Shown one piece after another: positions 1-8,173 of a stretch of DNA of 64,000 nt. Source of the DNA: Massilia polaris (GTDB taxonomy: Bacteria > Pseudomonadota > Gammaproteobacteria > Burkholderiales > Burkholderiaceae_D); the NCBI RefSeq assembly GCF_012927275.1, contig NZ_JABBGG010000007.1, forward strand, positions 124,001-188,000. Direction: 5' to 3'. The notes beneath the pieces are model-generated. The model saw nothing but the letters and a program-made list of their open reading frames with translations, did not search any database and was not told where the DNA came from. Numbering within the stretch: the stretch's first letter is position 1; every line of letters starts with the position of its first letter. Made by a program: the position numbers and the translations under genes.

Positions 1-612
1 TTTTTCATCCCGGTGGCCGAATTGCTCGGCCGCCTGGGATGGAATGCCCACGACTTGAGATGGCTCTACGCCGTCAAAATCAGCGCCGTCATGCTGATGC
101 TGGTCATCTTCCGCCGCCACTACACCGAATTGCGCGGCCCACGCCTGGGAATCGGCGCGGCCATTGTGGCGCTGGTGACGGGCGCGGTGGTGCTGGTGCT
201 ATGGGTCAGCCTGAATGCGGACTGGATGATGATCGGTTCGCCCGACGGTTTCAACCCGACCACCGATGGCCGCATCGACTGGCTGATGGTGGCGGTACGC
301 ATCTTTGGCGCCGCGCTGGTGGTGCCGGTGATGGAAGAATTGTTCTGGCGCTCTTTCCTGATGCGGTGGATCGACGCGGCGGATTTTGAAAAAGTTGAGC
401 CGGCGAAAGCCAGCCTGAAGGCATTTGTTGTCACTGTTCTGTTGTTCGGCTTTGAGCACAACCTGTGGCTGGCGGGGATCGTCGCCGGCGCCGCGTATGG
501 CGCCTTGTACGTCCGGCACCGGACCTTGTGGTCGCCGATCCTGGCTCATGCTTTAACCAATGGACTGCTGGGCGTATGGATTGTTTATACCGGTAACTGG
601 ACTTACTGGTAG
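1..612 (+). CDS. CAAX-protease-like (CPBP/ABI family) membrane protein, 5'-truncated by window edge
   Basis: The reading frame is open from base 1, so the gene starts upstream; the GTG at 13 is an internal codon. The visible 203 residues are hydrophobic with several membrane segments. They carry the family motifs: EExxxR (E112, E113, R117 counted from base 1), a conserved F..H (H153), and HxxxN (H183, N187). This intramembrane protease-like family occurs next to or fused to exosortases in PEP-CTERM/EPS loci, and epsL follows directly, so a role in that system is inferred. Substrate and activity are unknown. The family call is firm; the exosortase link rests on context. Confidence 0.8.
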   Translation, partial: FFIPVAELLGRLGWNAHDLRWLYAVKISAVMLMLVIFRRHYTELRGPRLGIGAAIVALVTGAVVLVLWVSLNADWMMIGSPDGFNPTTDGRIDWLMVAVRIFGAALVVPVMEELFWRSFLMRWIDAADFEKVEPAKASLKAFVVTVLLFGFEHNLWLAGIVAGAAYGALYVRHRTLWSPILAHALTNGLLGVWIVYTGNWTYW

Positions 613-652
613 CAGGCAAGCCGGGGGTTTCAGCAGCACTATCGATAAAAAG

Positions 653-1328
653 ATGGCTGATATGTTGAAACCTTTCCAGACTACCCCGTGCGCCTGCCGT
701 GTCGTGTTGCTGGCCAGCGCCATGTGCGGCATGTCCGCATCGATGGCGGCCCCGGGCGACGAGGGATTCGACCCGCTGGCCGGGCTGGGCTACTTCCACG
801 ACGATAACCTGTTCCGCCTGCCTGGCGGGCACCCCGGCTTCGACGGCCAGCGCAGCGATTCGGCGCGCCAGGCCCATGCGGGGCTGCTGTTCAACAAGAC
901 CTGGGGCCGCCAGAAAGTTTTCGCCCAGGCCAAAATCACCAGGGTCGCGTTCGATCATTTCGACCAGCTCGACTACGACGGCAAGGATCTGCAGGCGCGC
1001 TGGAACTGGCAGCTCGGCAAGCGCTTCGAAGGCCAGCTCGGCACTAACTACGAACAGACCCTGGCGCCTTACACCGATTTTCGCAGCGACCGGCGCAACC
1101 TGCGCGAGCACCGCCGCCAGTACGTCGACGGCGCCTGGCGCTTCCACCCGGGCTGGCGCGCGCGCAGCGCCGCCTCGCGCGACAAGTACACCTACGAACT
1201 GCCGGCCCAGCGCTGCAACGACCGCACCGAGGACGCGGTCGACATCGGCGCCGACTACCTGCCGCGCAGCGGCAGCACTGTCGGTTTGGTGGCGCGCAGG
1301 ATCAAGGGCAAGTACCTGAACCGGCGCC
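653..1328 (+). pseudogene. epsL: EpsL-like outer-membrane protein of PEP-CTERM EPS locus, C-terminally truncated
   Basis: The N-terminus from ATG 653 or 662 has a signal peptide (hydrophobic stretch ending ASMAA). It is followed by beta-barrel-like alternating sequence resembling the EpsL family of exosortase-B-associated loci (GYFHDDNLFRL near the start, repeated aromatic and charged strands). About 220 of the roughly 400 residues expected remain. Around 1321-1330 the similarity stops: the frame runs on as low-quality sequence to 1714, while a sugar transferase begins in another frame. A deletion that joined the middle of epsL to the middle of wcaJ explains this. The protein is unlikely to form a working barrel. 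The start codon has no clear Shine-Dalgarno sequence. Confidence 0.65.
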
Positions 1329-2020
1329 TATTTCCTGCCGGACGTGTATGTGTTCGACCTGATGCAGGCGCGCTTCGACAACGTCGGCGGGATGCCGGTG
1401 GTGGCGATCTGCGAAAGCCCGTTCATGGGCATCAACAGCATGGTCAAGCGCACCAGCGACATCGTGCTGGGCGCCCTGATCCTGCTGACGGTGCTGCCGC
1501 TGATGGCGCTGGTTGCCGTGGCCGTCAGGCTGACTTCGCCGGGACCCGTCATTTTCAGCCAGCGCCGTTATGGCCTGTACGGCGAAGAAATCATCGTCTA
1601 CAAATTCGGTTCGATGACCGTGACCGACGCCGGCACTGCCATCGAGCAGGCCCGCAAGGACGACCCGCGCATGACGCCGATCGGCGCCTTCCTGCGCCGC
1701 AGTTCGCTCGATGAGTTGCCCCAGTTCATCAACGTGCTGCAGGGGCGCATGAGCATCGTCGGACCGCGCCCGCACGCGGTCGCGCACAACGAGCAGTACC
1801 GCAAACTGATCAAGGGCTACATGCTGCGCTACAAGGTCAAGCCGGCATTACCGGCTGGGCCCAGGTCAACGGCATGCGCGGCGAAACGGAAGTGCTGGAA
1901 AAGACGGAGGCGCGCGTCCAGTACGACCTCGACTACCTGCGCAACTGGTCGCTGTGGCTTGACCTGTGGATCATCCTGAAGACAGTCAAGGTCGTGATCT
2001 CGCGTCAGAACGCGTACTAA
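1326..2020 (+). pseudogene. wcaJ: Undecaprenyl-phosphate glucose phosphotransferase (WcaJ type), 5'-deleted and frameshifted
   Basis: This is the C-terminal half of a polyisoprenyl-phosphate hexose-1-phosphate transferase, the membrane enzyme that loads the first sugar-phosphate onto undecaprenyl phosphate. From 1326 the frame reads AYFLPDVYVFDLMQ, then a transmembrane segment, RRYGL, SLDELPQFINVLQGRMSIVGPRPH. Three defects are visible. The N-terminal half is missing at the junction with epsL. The normally conserved KFRSM motif reads KFGSM (Arg to Gly) near 1606. A single G appears lost near 1844-1845, so the conserved tail (ITGWAQVNGMRGE ... SRQNAY) continues in another frame from 1847 to the TAA at 2018-2020. 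The gene is almost certainly non-functional as written. Confidence 0.8.
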
Positions 2021-2086
2021 AAAGTTCCCGCTAACGGATGTTTGTTCAACCCTGCGTAAGCAGTCTAAGCACAATTGGAGGTGCGC

Positions 2087-2116
2087 TTGAATTTGGAGTT
2101 TTCGACGCGTTAGAAT
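2087..2116 (+). promoter_or_regulatory. Candidate sigma-70 promoter upstream of gmd
   Basis: TTGAAT (2087-2092) and TAGAAT (2111-2116) are separated by 18 bp in the 178-base gap between the wcaJ remnant and gmd. If used, it would give gmd-fcl-epsD its own transcript with a leader of about 75 bases. Called by eye from consensus only. Confidence 0.4.
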
Positions 2117-2198
2117 GGTCGGACGATTGCAATGTGTTCAACAGGGCCGTATCGCTGTAGCATGTTGAACCACTGTACATACGAGGGTGAGAAAAATA

Positions 2199-3314
2199 AT
2201 GAAAACAGCACTGATTACCGGGGTGACCGGACAGGACGGGTCCTACCTGGCCGAGCTGCTGCTCGCCAAGGGCTACGAGGTGCACGGCATCAAGCGCCGC
2301 TCGTCGCTGTTCAATACCGGCCGCATCGACCATATCTACCAGGATCCCCATGCGCCCAACCCGAATTTCGTCCTGCATTACGGCGACCTGTCCGACACCT
2401 CGAACCTGACCCGCATCCTGCACCAGGTCCAGCCCGACGAGGTGTACAACCTGGGCGCGATGAGCCACGTGGCGGTGTCGTTCGAGTCGCCTGAATACAC
2501 CGCCGACGTCGATGGCATCGGCACCTTGCGCCTGCTCGAGGCGATCCGCTTCCTGAAAATGGAAAAAACCACGCGCTTCTACCAGGCCTCGACCTCCGAG
2601 CTGTACGGGCTGGTGCAGGAAACGCCGCAGCGCGAGAGCACGCCGTTCTACCCGCGCAGCCCGTACGCGGTGGCCAAGCTGTACGCGTACTGGATCACGG
2701 TCAATTACCGCGAGGCGTATGGCATGTATGCCTGCAACGGTATCCTGTTCAACCACGAATCGCCGCGCCGCGGTGAAACTTTCGTCACGCGCAAGATCAC
2801 GCGCGCGCTGGCCAATATCGCGCTGGGGCTGGAGGACAAGCTCTTCCTCGGCAACATGGAGGCGCTGCGCGACTGGGGCCATGCGCGCGATTACGTCGAG
2901 ATGCAGTGGCTGATGCTGCAGCAGGACAGCCCGGAAGACTTCGTCATCGCCACCGGCCGCCAGTATTCGGTGCGCCACTTCGTCGAGGTGGCCGCGCGCG
3001 AGCTGGGCATCGACATTGAATGGAGCGGCCACGGTACTGGCGAGACGGGAACGATTGCCGCCATCCGCGGCGAACGCGCCACAGGGGCGCGCGTCGGGCA
3101 ATCCATCGTCGCCGTCGACCCGCAATACTTCCGTCCGGCGGAAGTCGAAAGCCTGCTGGGCGACCCGAGCCGGGCCCGCGAAAAGCTGGGCTGGGTGCCG
3201 CGCACCACCTTCGAAGACATGGTGCAGGAAATGGTGGCGCACGACCTCGACAAGGCGCGCCGGCATGCACTGCTGACGTCGCATGGATATAACGTAGCAA
3301 TTTCTCTGGAGTGA
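2199..3314 (+). CDS. gmd: GDP-mannose 4,6-dehydratase
   Basis: This enzyme converts GDP-mannose to GDP-4-keto-6-deoxy-mannose, the first step to GDP-L-fucose, in the cytoplasm. It is a 371-residue short-chain dehydrogenase, normal length for Gmd. It has the NAD(P)-binding [15 protein letters not shown] at the N-terminus, [14 protein letters not shown], and the catalytic YxxxK in [15 protein letters not shown] 2199 is preferred over the in-frame GTG at 2187 because the purine-rich ACGAGGG lies at a usable distance and MKTALITG is the usual start. fcl follows 3 bases after the stop, so the two are co-transcribed. It is intact although genes on both sides are broken. Confidence 0.95.
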   Translation: MKTALITGVTGQDGSYLAELLLAKGYEVHGIKRRSSLFNTGRIDHIYQDPHAPNPNFVLHYGDLSDTSNLTRILHQVQPDEVYNLGAMSHVAVSFESPEYTADVDGIGTLRLLEAIRFLKMEKTTRFYQASTSELYGLVQETPQRESTPFYPRSPYAVAKLYAYWITVNYREAYGMYACNGILFNHESPRRGETFVTRKITRALANIALGLEDKLFLGNMEALRDWGHARDYVEMQWLMLQQDSPEDFVIATGRQYSVRHFVEVAARELGIDIEWSGHGTGETGTIAAIRGERATGARVGQSIVAVDPQYFRPAEVESLLGDPSRAREKLGWVPRTTFEDMVQEMVAHDLDKARRHALLTSHGYNVAISLE

Positions 3315-3317
3315 GTT

Positions 3318-4283
3318 TTGAATAACGAGCAACCACGCATTTTCGTCGCCGGCCATAACGGGCTGGTCGGTTCCGCCATCGTCCGCGTCCTCAAAGGGCA
3401 GGGGCTGGAGAACATCGTCACGCGCAGCCACGCCGAACTGGAGCTGACCGACCAGGCCCAGGTACGCGAGTTCTTCCGCACCGAAAGGATCGACCAGGTT
3501 TATCTGGCGGCGGCCAAGGTCGGCGGCATCCATGCCAACAATACCTATCCCGCCGAATTCATCTACGACAACATGATGGTGCAGGCCAATGTCGTGCACG
3601 AAGCGTGGAAGAGCGGGGTGCAGAAACTGCTGTTCCTTGGTTCATCCTGCATCTATCCGCGCCTGGCCGAACAGCCGATCCGCGAGGAATACCTGATGAG
3701 CGGGGCGCTGGAGCCGACCAACGAACCGTATGCGATGGCCAAGATCGCCGGCATCAAGCTGTGCGAGAGCTACAACCGCCAGTACGGCACCGATTTCCGC
3801 AGCGTCATGCCGACCAACCTGTACGGTCCGGGCGACAACTACCACCCTGAAAACAGCCATGTGATCCCGGCCCTGATCCGGCGCTTCCACGAAGCGAAGG
3901 CCGGCGCCGCGCCGGAAGTGGTGATCTGGGGCAGCGGGCGGCCGATGCGCGAGTTCCTGTACGTCGACGATATGGCCGCGGCCAGCGTGTATGTGATGCA
4001 GCTCGACCGCGCCACGTATGGCGAACACACCGACCCGATGCATTCGCATATCAACGTCGGCACCGGCCAGGACGTCACGATCGCCGAGCTCGCCAGGCTG
4101 GTCGGCAAGGTGGTGGGCTACCACGGCGATATCGTGTTCGACGTTTCCAAGCCGGACGGTACGCCGCGCAAGCTGCTCGACGTATCGAAGCTGCGCACCC
4201 TCGGCTGGAGCGCGCGCACCACCCTGGCCGATGGCCTTGGAAGCGCCTATCAGGCGTTCCTGGTTAGCCAGGCGGCGCGCTGA
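3318..4283 (+). CDS. fcl: GDP-L-fucose synthase
   Basis: This is the epimerase/reductase that makes GDP-L-fucose from the Gmd product. The 321 residues show the Rossmann motif [14 protein letters not shown], the SSCIYP segment, and catalytic YAMAKIAG (YxxxK). The start is TTG at 3318, preceded by CTGGAGTGAG, with 3 bases between the gmd stop and this start. Length and motifs match the WcaG family. Together with gmd and the two GDP-mannose nucleotidyltransferases downstream it implies a fucose-containing polysaccharide. Confidence 0.95.
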   Translation: MNNEQPRIFVAGHNGLVGSAIVRVLKGQGLENIVTRSHAELELTDQAQVREFFRTERIDQVYLAAAKVGGIHANNTYPAEFIYDNMMVQANVVHEAWKSGVQKLLFLGSSCIYPRLAEQPIREEYLMSGALEPTNEPYAMAKIAGIKLCESYNRQYGTDFRSVMPTNLYGPGDNYHPENSHVIPALIRRFHEAKAGAAPEVVIWGSGRPMREFLYVDDMAAASVYVMQLDRATYGEHTDPMHSHINVGTGQDVTIAELARLVGKVVGYHGDIVFDVSKPDGTPRKLLDVSKLRTLGWSARTTLADGLGSAYQAFLVSQAAR

Positions 4284-4355
4284 TCTTTTGGCGCGGATTT
4301 TTGATCAGGCAATCAAACGAGGCCTATCGTGGACAACACGGACATGCCAATCCCG

Positions 4356-5147
4356 ATGAAACACAAGACCACGCGGCGCGCGATGGGCGTTGCCGCGCTG
4401 ATCCTCGCCATCCTCGCCGCGGCCCTTGCCGCCTGCGGCGACAGGCAGGCCGCCGCCAAAAAGCCGGGCCAGGCGATCGCCAGCGTGAATGGCGAGGAAA
4501 TCACCACGATGCAGCTGAACGAGGAGCTGCAGCGCGCCAACGTCGCGTCGGCGAGCCAGCAGGCCGCCAGCAGGCAGCTGGTGCGCGTGCTGATCGACCG
4601 CCAGCTGCTGCAGCACGAAGCGGAAAAGGAAAAGCTCGACCGCGACCCGAAAGTGATGCAGGCGATCGAACGGGCCAGGGCGCTTATCATCGCCCAGGCC
4701 TACATGCAGAAGCACATCGGCACCCAGGCCCGGCCGACCCGCGCCGAAGTCGAGGCCTACTTCAACCAGCATCCCGAATTCTTCAGCAAGCGCAGGGCGT
4801 TCGACATGCAACAGCTGGTCATCGCGACGCGCGACTTGACGCCGGAAGTCAAAAAGGCCGCCGAGACCTCAACATCGCTGGAAGGGATGGTGCTCTGGTT
4901 CGACGCCAACAAGATCAAGTACGCGCGCAACCGGGTGGCCCGCAGCACGGCCGAGATGCCGGCGGAGCTGTCGGCCAGGCTGCTGTCGATGCGCACCGGC
5001 CAGATTTTCGCTGTGCGCGAAGGCGAGCGCAGCCTGCTGGTGGCGATCGCCGAAGTGCGCGAGGCGCCGGTGACGGTCGACGTCGCCGCCCAGCAGATCG
5101 AGCAATTCCTGGTGAACAAGAAGAACAAGGATGCCGCCGATGCCTAA
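4356..5147 (+). CDS. epsD: EpsD-family peptidyl-prolyl isomerase lipoprotein, premature stop
   Basis: SurA/PrsA-like foldase of EPS loci (EpsD family). It starts with KHKTTRR and a hydrophobic stretch ending in the lipobox LAAC (cleavage before Cys), so it is probably a lipoprotein. A SurA-N-like helical domain follows (NGEEITTMQLNEELQ), then a parvulin-like region. ATG 4356 best fits a lipoprotein signal; GTG 4329 and ATG 4344 are in-frame alternatives. The TAA at 5145-5147 interrupts a frame that continues with the usual tail (LARLRAAARIEYLNKD), so the stop looks like a GAA-to-TAA change and the native protein should be about 30-50 residues longer. The family frame disappears near 5265 at the junction with the heparinase-like gene. 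Confidence 0.75.
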   Translation: MKHKTTRRAMGVAALILAILAAALAACGDRQAAAKKPGQAIASVNGEEITTMQLNEELQRANVASASQQAASRQLVRVLIDRQLLQHEAEKEKLDRDPKVMQAIERARALIIAQAYMQKHIGTQARPTRAEVEAYFNQHPEFFSKRRAFDMQQLVIATRDLTPEVKKAAETSTSLEGMVLWFDANKIKYARNRVARSTAEMPAELSARLLSMRTGQIFAVREGERSLLVAIAEVREAPVTVDVAAQQIEQFLVNKKNKDAADA

Positions 5148-5250
5148 CTGGCGCGCCTGCGCGCCGCCGCCAGGATCGAGTACCTGAACAAGGACCTGGT
5201 GCCGGACGCGCCCGCCCCATCGGCTGCGACGGCGATGCCTGTGGCCGCCA

Positions 5251-6906
5251 ATGCCGCCGCCACCGGCGACGCGCGACCCGTCCAGCGGCGTGCCCGGCCC
5301 GCCGGTAGTCGCCGGCGACATCAAACATGTGTGGGAACTGAACCGCCACCTGCACCTGGTTCGGCTGGCCCAGGCGTGGCGGGTCAGCGGCGACGCCGCA
5401 TGGCTGGAGGTGCTGCGCGCGCAGGTGTCCGGCTGGCTGGAGCAGTGCCCGCCGATGACAGGGCCGAACTGGACCAGCTCACTCGAAATGGGTATCCGCC
5501 TGATCAACTGGTCGCTGGTATGGCAGCTGGCAGGCGGCGCCGACGGCCCCTTGTTCGCCGGCGAAGGAGGGCGGGACCTGCGCCGCGCCTGGCTTGACAG
5601 CATCTACGCGCACTGCCAGTCGATCGCGCGCCACCTGTCGCGCCATTCGTCCGCCAACAACCACCTGATCGGCGAGCTGGCCGGCCTGTACGTGGCCACG
5701 ATCGCATGGCCATGCCGGGACCCGTCGGTGCGCTGGCGCGACCAGGCCGCGCGCGAACTCGAACGTGAAGCGCAGGCGCAGTTTTCAAGCGACGGCGTCA
5801 ACCGCGAACAGGCGTTTGCGTACCACGTGTTCTCCAGCGAATTCCTGATCGTGGCCGCCCTCGCGGGCCAGGCCAGCGGGCGGCCGTTCTCGAGCCGGTA
5901 CTGGGAAGCGCTGGAACGTGCGCTGCACTTCCTGCGCTCGGTGACGGACGCGGGCGGCCGCGTGCCGATGGTCGGCGACGCCGACGACGGCATGGTGTAC
6001 CGGCTCGACCCCGAAAACCACGAGCGCGCCGCGCTGCTGCTGTCGCTTGGCGGCGCGCTGGCTGGCGACCGCGCGCCGCAAGGCGTCACCGCGCGCTGGC
6101 TGCTGCATGCCTTCCCCGGCCAGCGTCCGCGCGCCATCGAGCCCGCACAAGCGGCTGGCTGGGCCTTCCCGGATGGCGGCTACCTGCTGTTCGGCCGCGA
6201 TTTTGGCGCCGCCCGCGAGATCAGGGGGCTGCTCGATTGCGGCCCGCTCGGCTACCTCGGCATCGCGGCCCATGGGCACGCCGATGCGCTGTCGCTGACC
6301 TTGTCGGTGGCCGGCGAAGAATGCCTGGTCGATCCCGGCACCTATTCGTACTGGCAGGAGAAGGAGTGGCGCGACTACTTCCGCGGCACCTCGGCCCACA
6401 ACACGGTGCGCGTCGACGGCGTCGACCAGTCGGTCAGCGGCGGGCGCTTCATGTGGCTGCGCAAGGCGCGCAGCCACGTCGAGCGCATGCCGCAGTCGCC
6501 TGGCCAGTTCGATTTCCGCGGCGCCCACGATGGCTACATGCGGCTGCCCGACCCGGCGCGCCACATCCGCGAGGTGAAGTTCGACGCTGCTTCGGCTACG
6601 CTGGCCGTCACCGACAAGGTCGCGGCAAGGGGCGCGCACAAGGTGGAACAATTCGGGCACTTTGCACCCGGTCTTGCGGTCACACGCAATGACGGTGGCG
6701 TCCACGTACGCGGCAAAGCTTTCGAGATGCAGGTGGAAGTGGCCGGGGCGGGGGCCATCATCGAACTGCTGCGAGGGCAGCAAGATCCGCCGCTTGGATG
6801 GTATTCGCGCAGCTACGAATCGAAGCAGCCGTGCGACGTAGTAAAAATTACAACAAAATCGAACGGCGCGCCGTTAGAATGCCAGTTTACAATATCATTT
6901 TCCTAA
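5251..6906 (+). CDS. Heparinase II/III / alginate-lyase-family protein, N-terminally truncated
   Basis: Polysaccharide-lyase-like protein typical of EPS clusters, where it probably trims or turns over the polymer in the periplasm. The family alignment begins at about DPSSGVPGPP, then GDIKHVWELNRHLHLV and NNHLIGELAG in the alpha-toroid domain. The heparinase II/III-type beta domain follows with AHGHADALS, VDPGTYSYW and GTSAHNTVRVDG, which holds the usual catalytic His. Relatives carry about 100 further N-terminal residues that are absent here. The codons from 5251 to about 5265 belong to the preceding epsD tail read in another frame. There is no credible start codon or Shine-Dalgarno sequence, so expression is doubtful. 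Confidence 0.75.
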   Translation: MPPPPATRDPSSGVPGPPVVAGDIKHVWELNRHLHLVRLAQAWRVSGDAAWLEVLRAQVSGWLEQCPPMTGPNWTSSLEMGIRLINWSLVWQLAGGADGPLFAGEGGRDLRRAWLDSIYAHCQSIARHLSRHSSANNHLIGELAGLYVATIAWPCRDPSVRWRDQAARELEREAQAQFSSDGVNREQAFAYHVFSSEFLIVAALAGQASGRPFSSRYWEALERALHFLRSVTDAGGRVPMVGDADDGMVYRLDPENHERAALLLSLGGALAGDRAPQGVTARWLLHAFPGQRPRAIEPAQAAGWAFPDGGYLLFGRDFGAAREIRGLLDCGPLGYLGIAAHGHADALSLTLSVAGEECLVDPGTYSYWQEKEWRDYFRGTSAHNTVRVDGVDQSVSGGRFMWLRKARSHVERMPQSPGQFDFRGAHDGYMRLPDPARHIREVKFDAASATLAVTDKVAARGAHKVEQFGHFAPGLAVTRNDGGVHVRGKAFEMQVEVAGAGAIIELLRGQQDPPLGWYSRSYESKQPCDVVKITTKSNGAPLECQFTISFS

Positions 6907-6926
6907 TGTTTGCCTGAAGGTTAGCT

Positions 6927-8036
6927 ATGCCAACAATTTACCTGGTCGCGGGCGCCCGTCCGAACTTCATGAAGATTGCCCCGATCGTCCGCGCATTCCA
7001 GGCGCAGCAGGCGCTGTCCTTCAAGATCATCCATACCGGACAGCACTACGACCGCGACATGAACGACGTGTTCTTCGAAGAGCTGGGCATCCCGCAGCCG
7101 GACGTGTTCATGGCGGCCGGCGGCGGCAGCCACGCGCAGCAGACCGCCAAGATCATGGTTGGTTTCGAGGAGCTGTGCATGGCCGAGCGCCCCGACGCCG
7201 TGCTGGTGGTCGGCGACGTCAATTCGACGCTGGCCTGCTCGATCGTCGCCAAGAAGCTCAACATCCCGGTGGCGCACGTCGAAGCGGGCCTGCGCAGCGG
7301 CGACATGTCGATGCCCGAGGAGATCAACCGCCTCGTTACCGACAGCATCTCGGACTGGTTCTTCGTCACCGAGCCGGCCGCGCTGGAACACCTGAAGCGC
7401 GAAGGCAAGCCTGATTCGGCGGTCCACTACGTCGGCCACGTGATGGTCGATAACGTCCTGTTCCAGGCCGATAAGCTGACCCGCGCCGACACCAGCGGTT
7501 TCGAGACCGCCGCCTTCAAGGCCGCGCGCATCGAAGCGAAGCAGCGCTACGGCGTGGTCACCTTGCACCGCCCGAGCAATGTCGACGACGCCGAGAACTT
7601 TGCCCGCATCGGCGGCGCACTGCGCGAGATTTCGAACGAGCTGCCGCTGATCTTCCCGGTCCACCCGCGCACCCGCGCCAACCTGGACAAGTTCGGCATC
7701 GACCTCGGCCCGAATATCACGCTGGCCGGCCCGCAGGCCTACATGGCCTTCCTCAACCTGTGGAAGGACGCGGCGGTCGTGCTGACCGACAGCGGCGGCC
7801 TGCAGGAAGAAACCACCGCGCTGGGCGTGCCGTGCGTGACGATCCGCGAAAACACCGAGCGTCCGGTCACGGTCGACGAAGGCTCGAACGTCCTGGCCGG
7901 CACCGACCCGGACAAGATCATGGCCGAAGCGCGCAAGGTCCTGCGCGGCGAGGGCAAGACCGGGCGCCGCCCGCACCTGTGGGACGGCAAGGCGGCCGAG
8001 CGCATCGTCGAGATTTTGGGAAGATATATTTCATGA
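6927..8036 (+). CDS. wecB: UDP-N-acetylglucosamine 2-epimerase (non-hydrolysing)
   Basis: Interconverts UDP-GlcNAc and UDP-ManNAc in the cytoplasm, supplying ManNAc for surface polysaccharide. The 369 residues have the typical start (GARPNFMKIAPIVRAF), HTGQHYD, VEAGLRS and TDSGGLQEE motifs of the WecB family. GAAGGTTAG precedes ATG 6927. The stop overlaps the ATG of the wecG remnant by ATGA, showing translational coupling to a ManNAc-transferase gene that is now broken. The gene itself looks complete. Confidence 0.95.
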   Translation: MPTIYLVAGARPNFMKIAPIVRAFQAQQALSFKIIHTGQHYDRDMNDVFFEELGIPQPDVFMAAGGGSHAQQTAKIMVGFEELCMAERPDAVLVVGDVNSTLACSIVAKKLNIPVAHVEAGLRSGDMSMPEEINRLVTDSISDWFFVTEPAALEHLKREGKPDSAVHYVGHVMVDNVLFQADKLTRADTSGFETAAFKAARIEAKQRYGVVTLHRPSNVDDAENFARIGGALREISNELPLIFPVHPRTRANLDKFGIDLGPNITLAGPQAYMAFLNLWKDAAVVLTDSGGLQEETTALGVPCVTIRENTERPVTVDEGSNVLAGTDPDKIMAEARKVLRGEGKTGRRPHLWDGKAAERIVEILGRYIS

Positions 8037-8173
8037 ACGCGCGCATGACGTTGATGGGGTGCCAGGTCGATAACCTGACGATGGAAGAGACGCTTGGCAA
8101 GGTCGAAGGTTTCATCCAGTCAGGACGGCCGCACCAGACTTTTGCCGACGTAACTCACAAGGACACAGCATGA
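8033..8173 (+). pseudogene. WecG/TagA/CpsF-family glycosyltransferase, N-terminal stub only
   Basis: The frame opened by ATG 8033 (overlapping the wecB stop) encodes the usual start of a WecG/TagA-type N-acetylmannosaminyltransferase (MTLMGCQVDNLTMEETL, then a helix ending SGRPHQ). The rest of the family's roughly 250 residues is missing. After about 8135 the sequence is unrelated and runs into TGA 8171-8173, which overlaps the galE ATG. A deletion between this gene and the region just before galE explains the structure. The stub cannot be active. Loss of this transferase would strand the UDP-ManNAc made by WecB unless another transferase uses it. Confidence 0.65.

Noticed and set aside
1328-1714. 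Continuation of the epsL frame beyond the fusion point
   Set aside because: It is an antisense-like, Arg-rich shift of the WcaJ coding sequence, not EpsL sequence.
2046-3599. 517-residue minus-strand frame across gmd and fcl
   Set aside because: Shadow; spans two well-supported genes in the other orientation.
653-8173. Insertion sequences as the cause of the EPS truncations
   Set aside because: No transposase, terminal inverted repeats or target duplications were seen at any junction.
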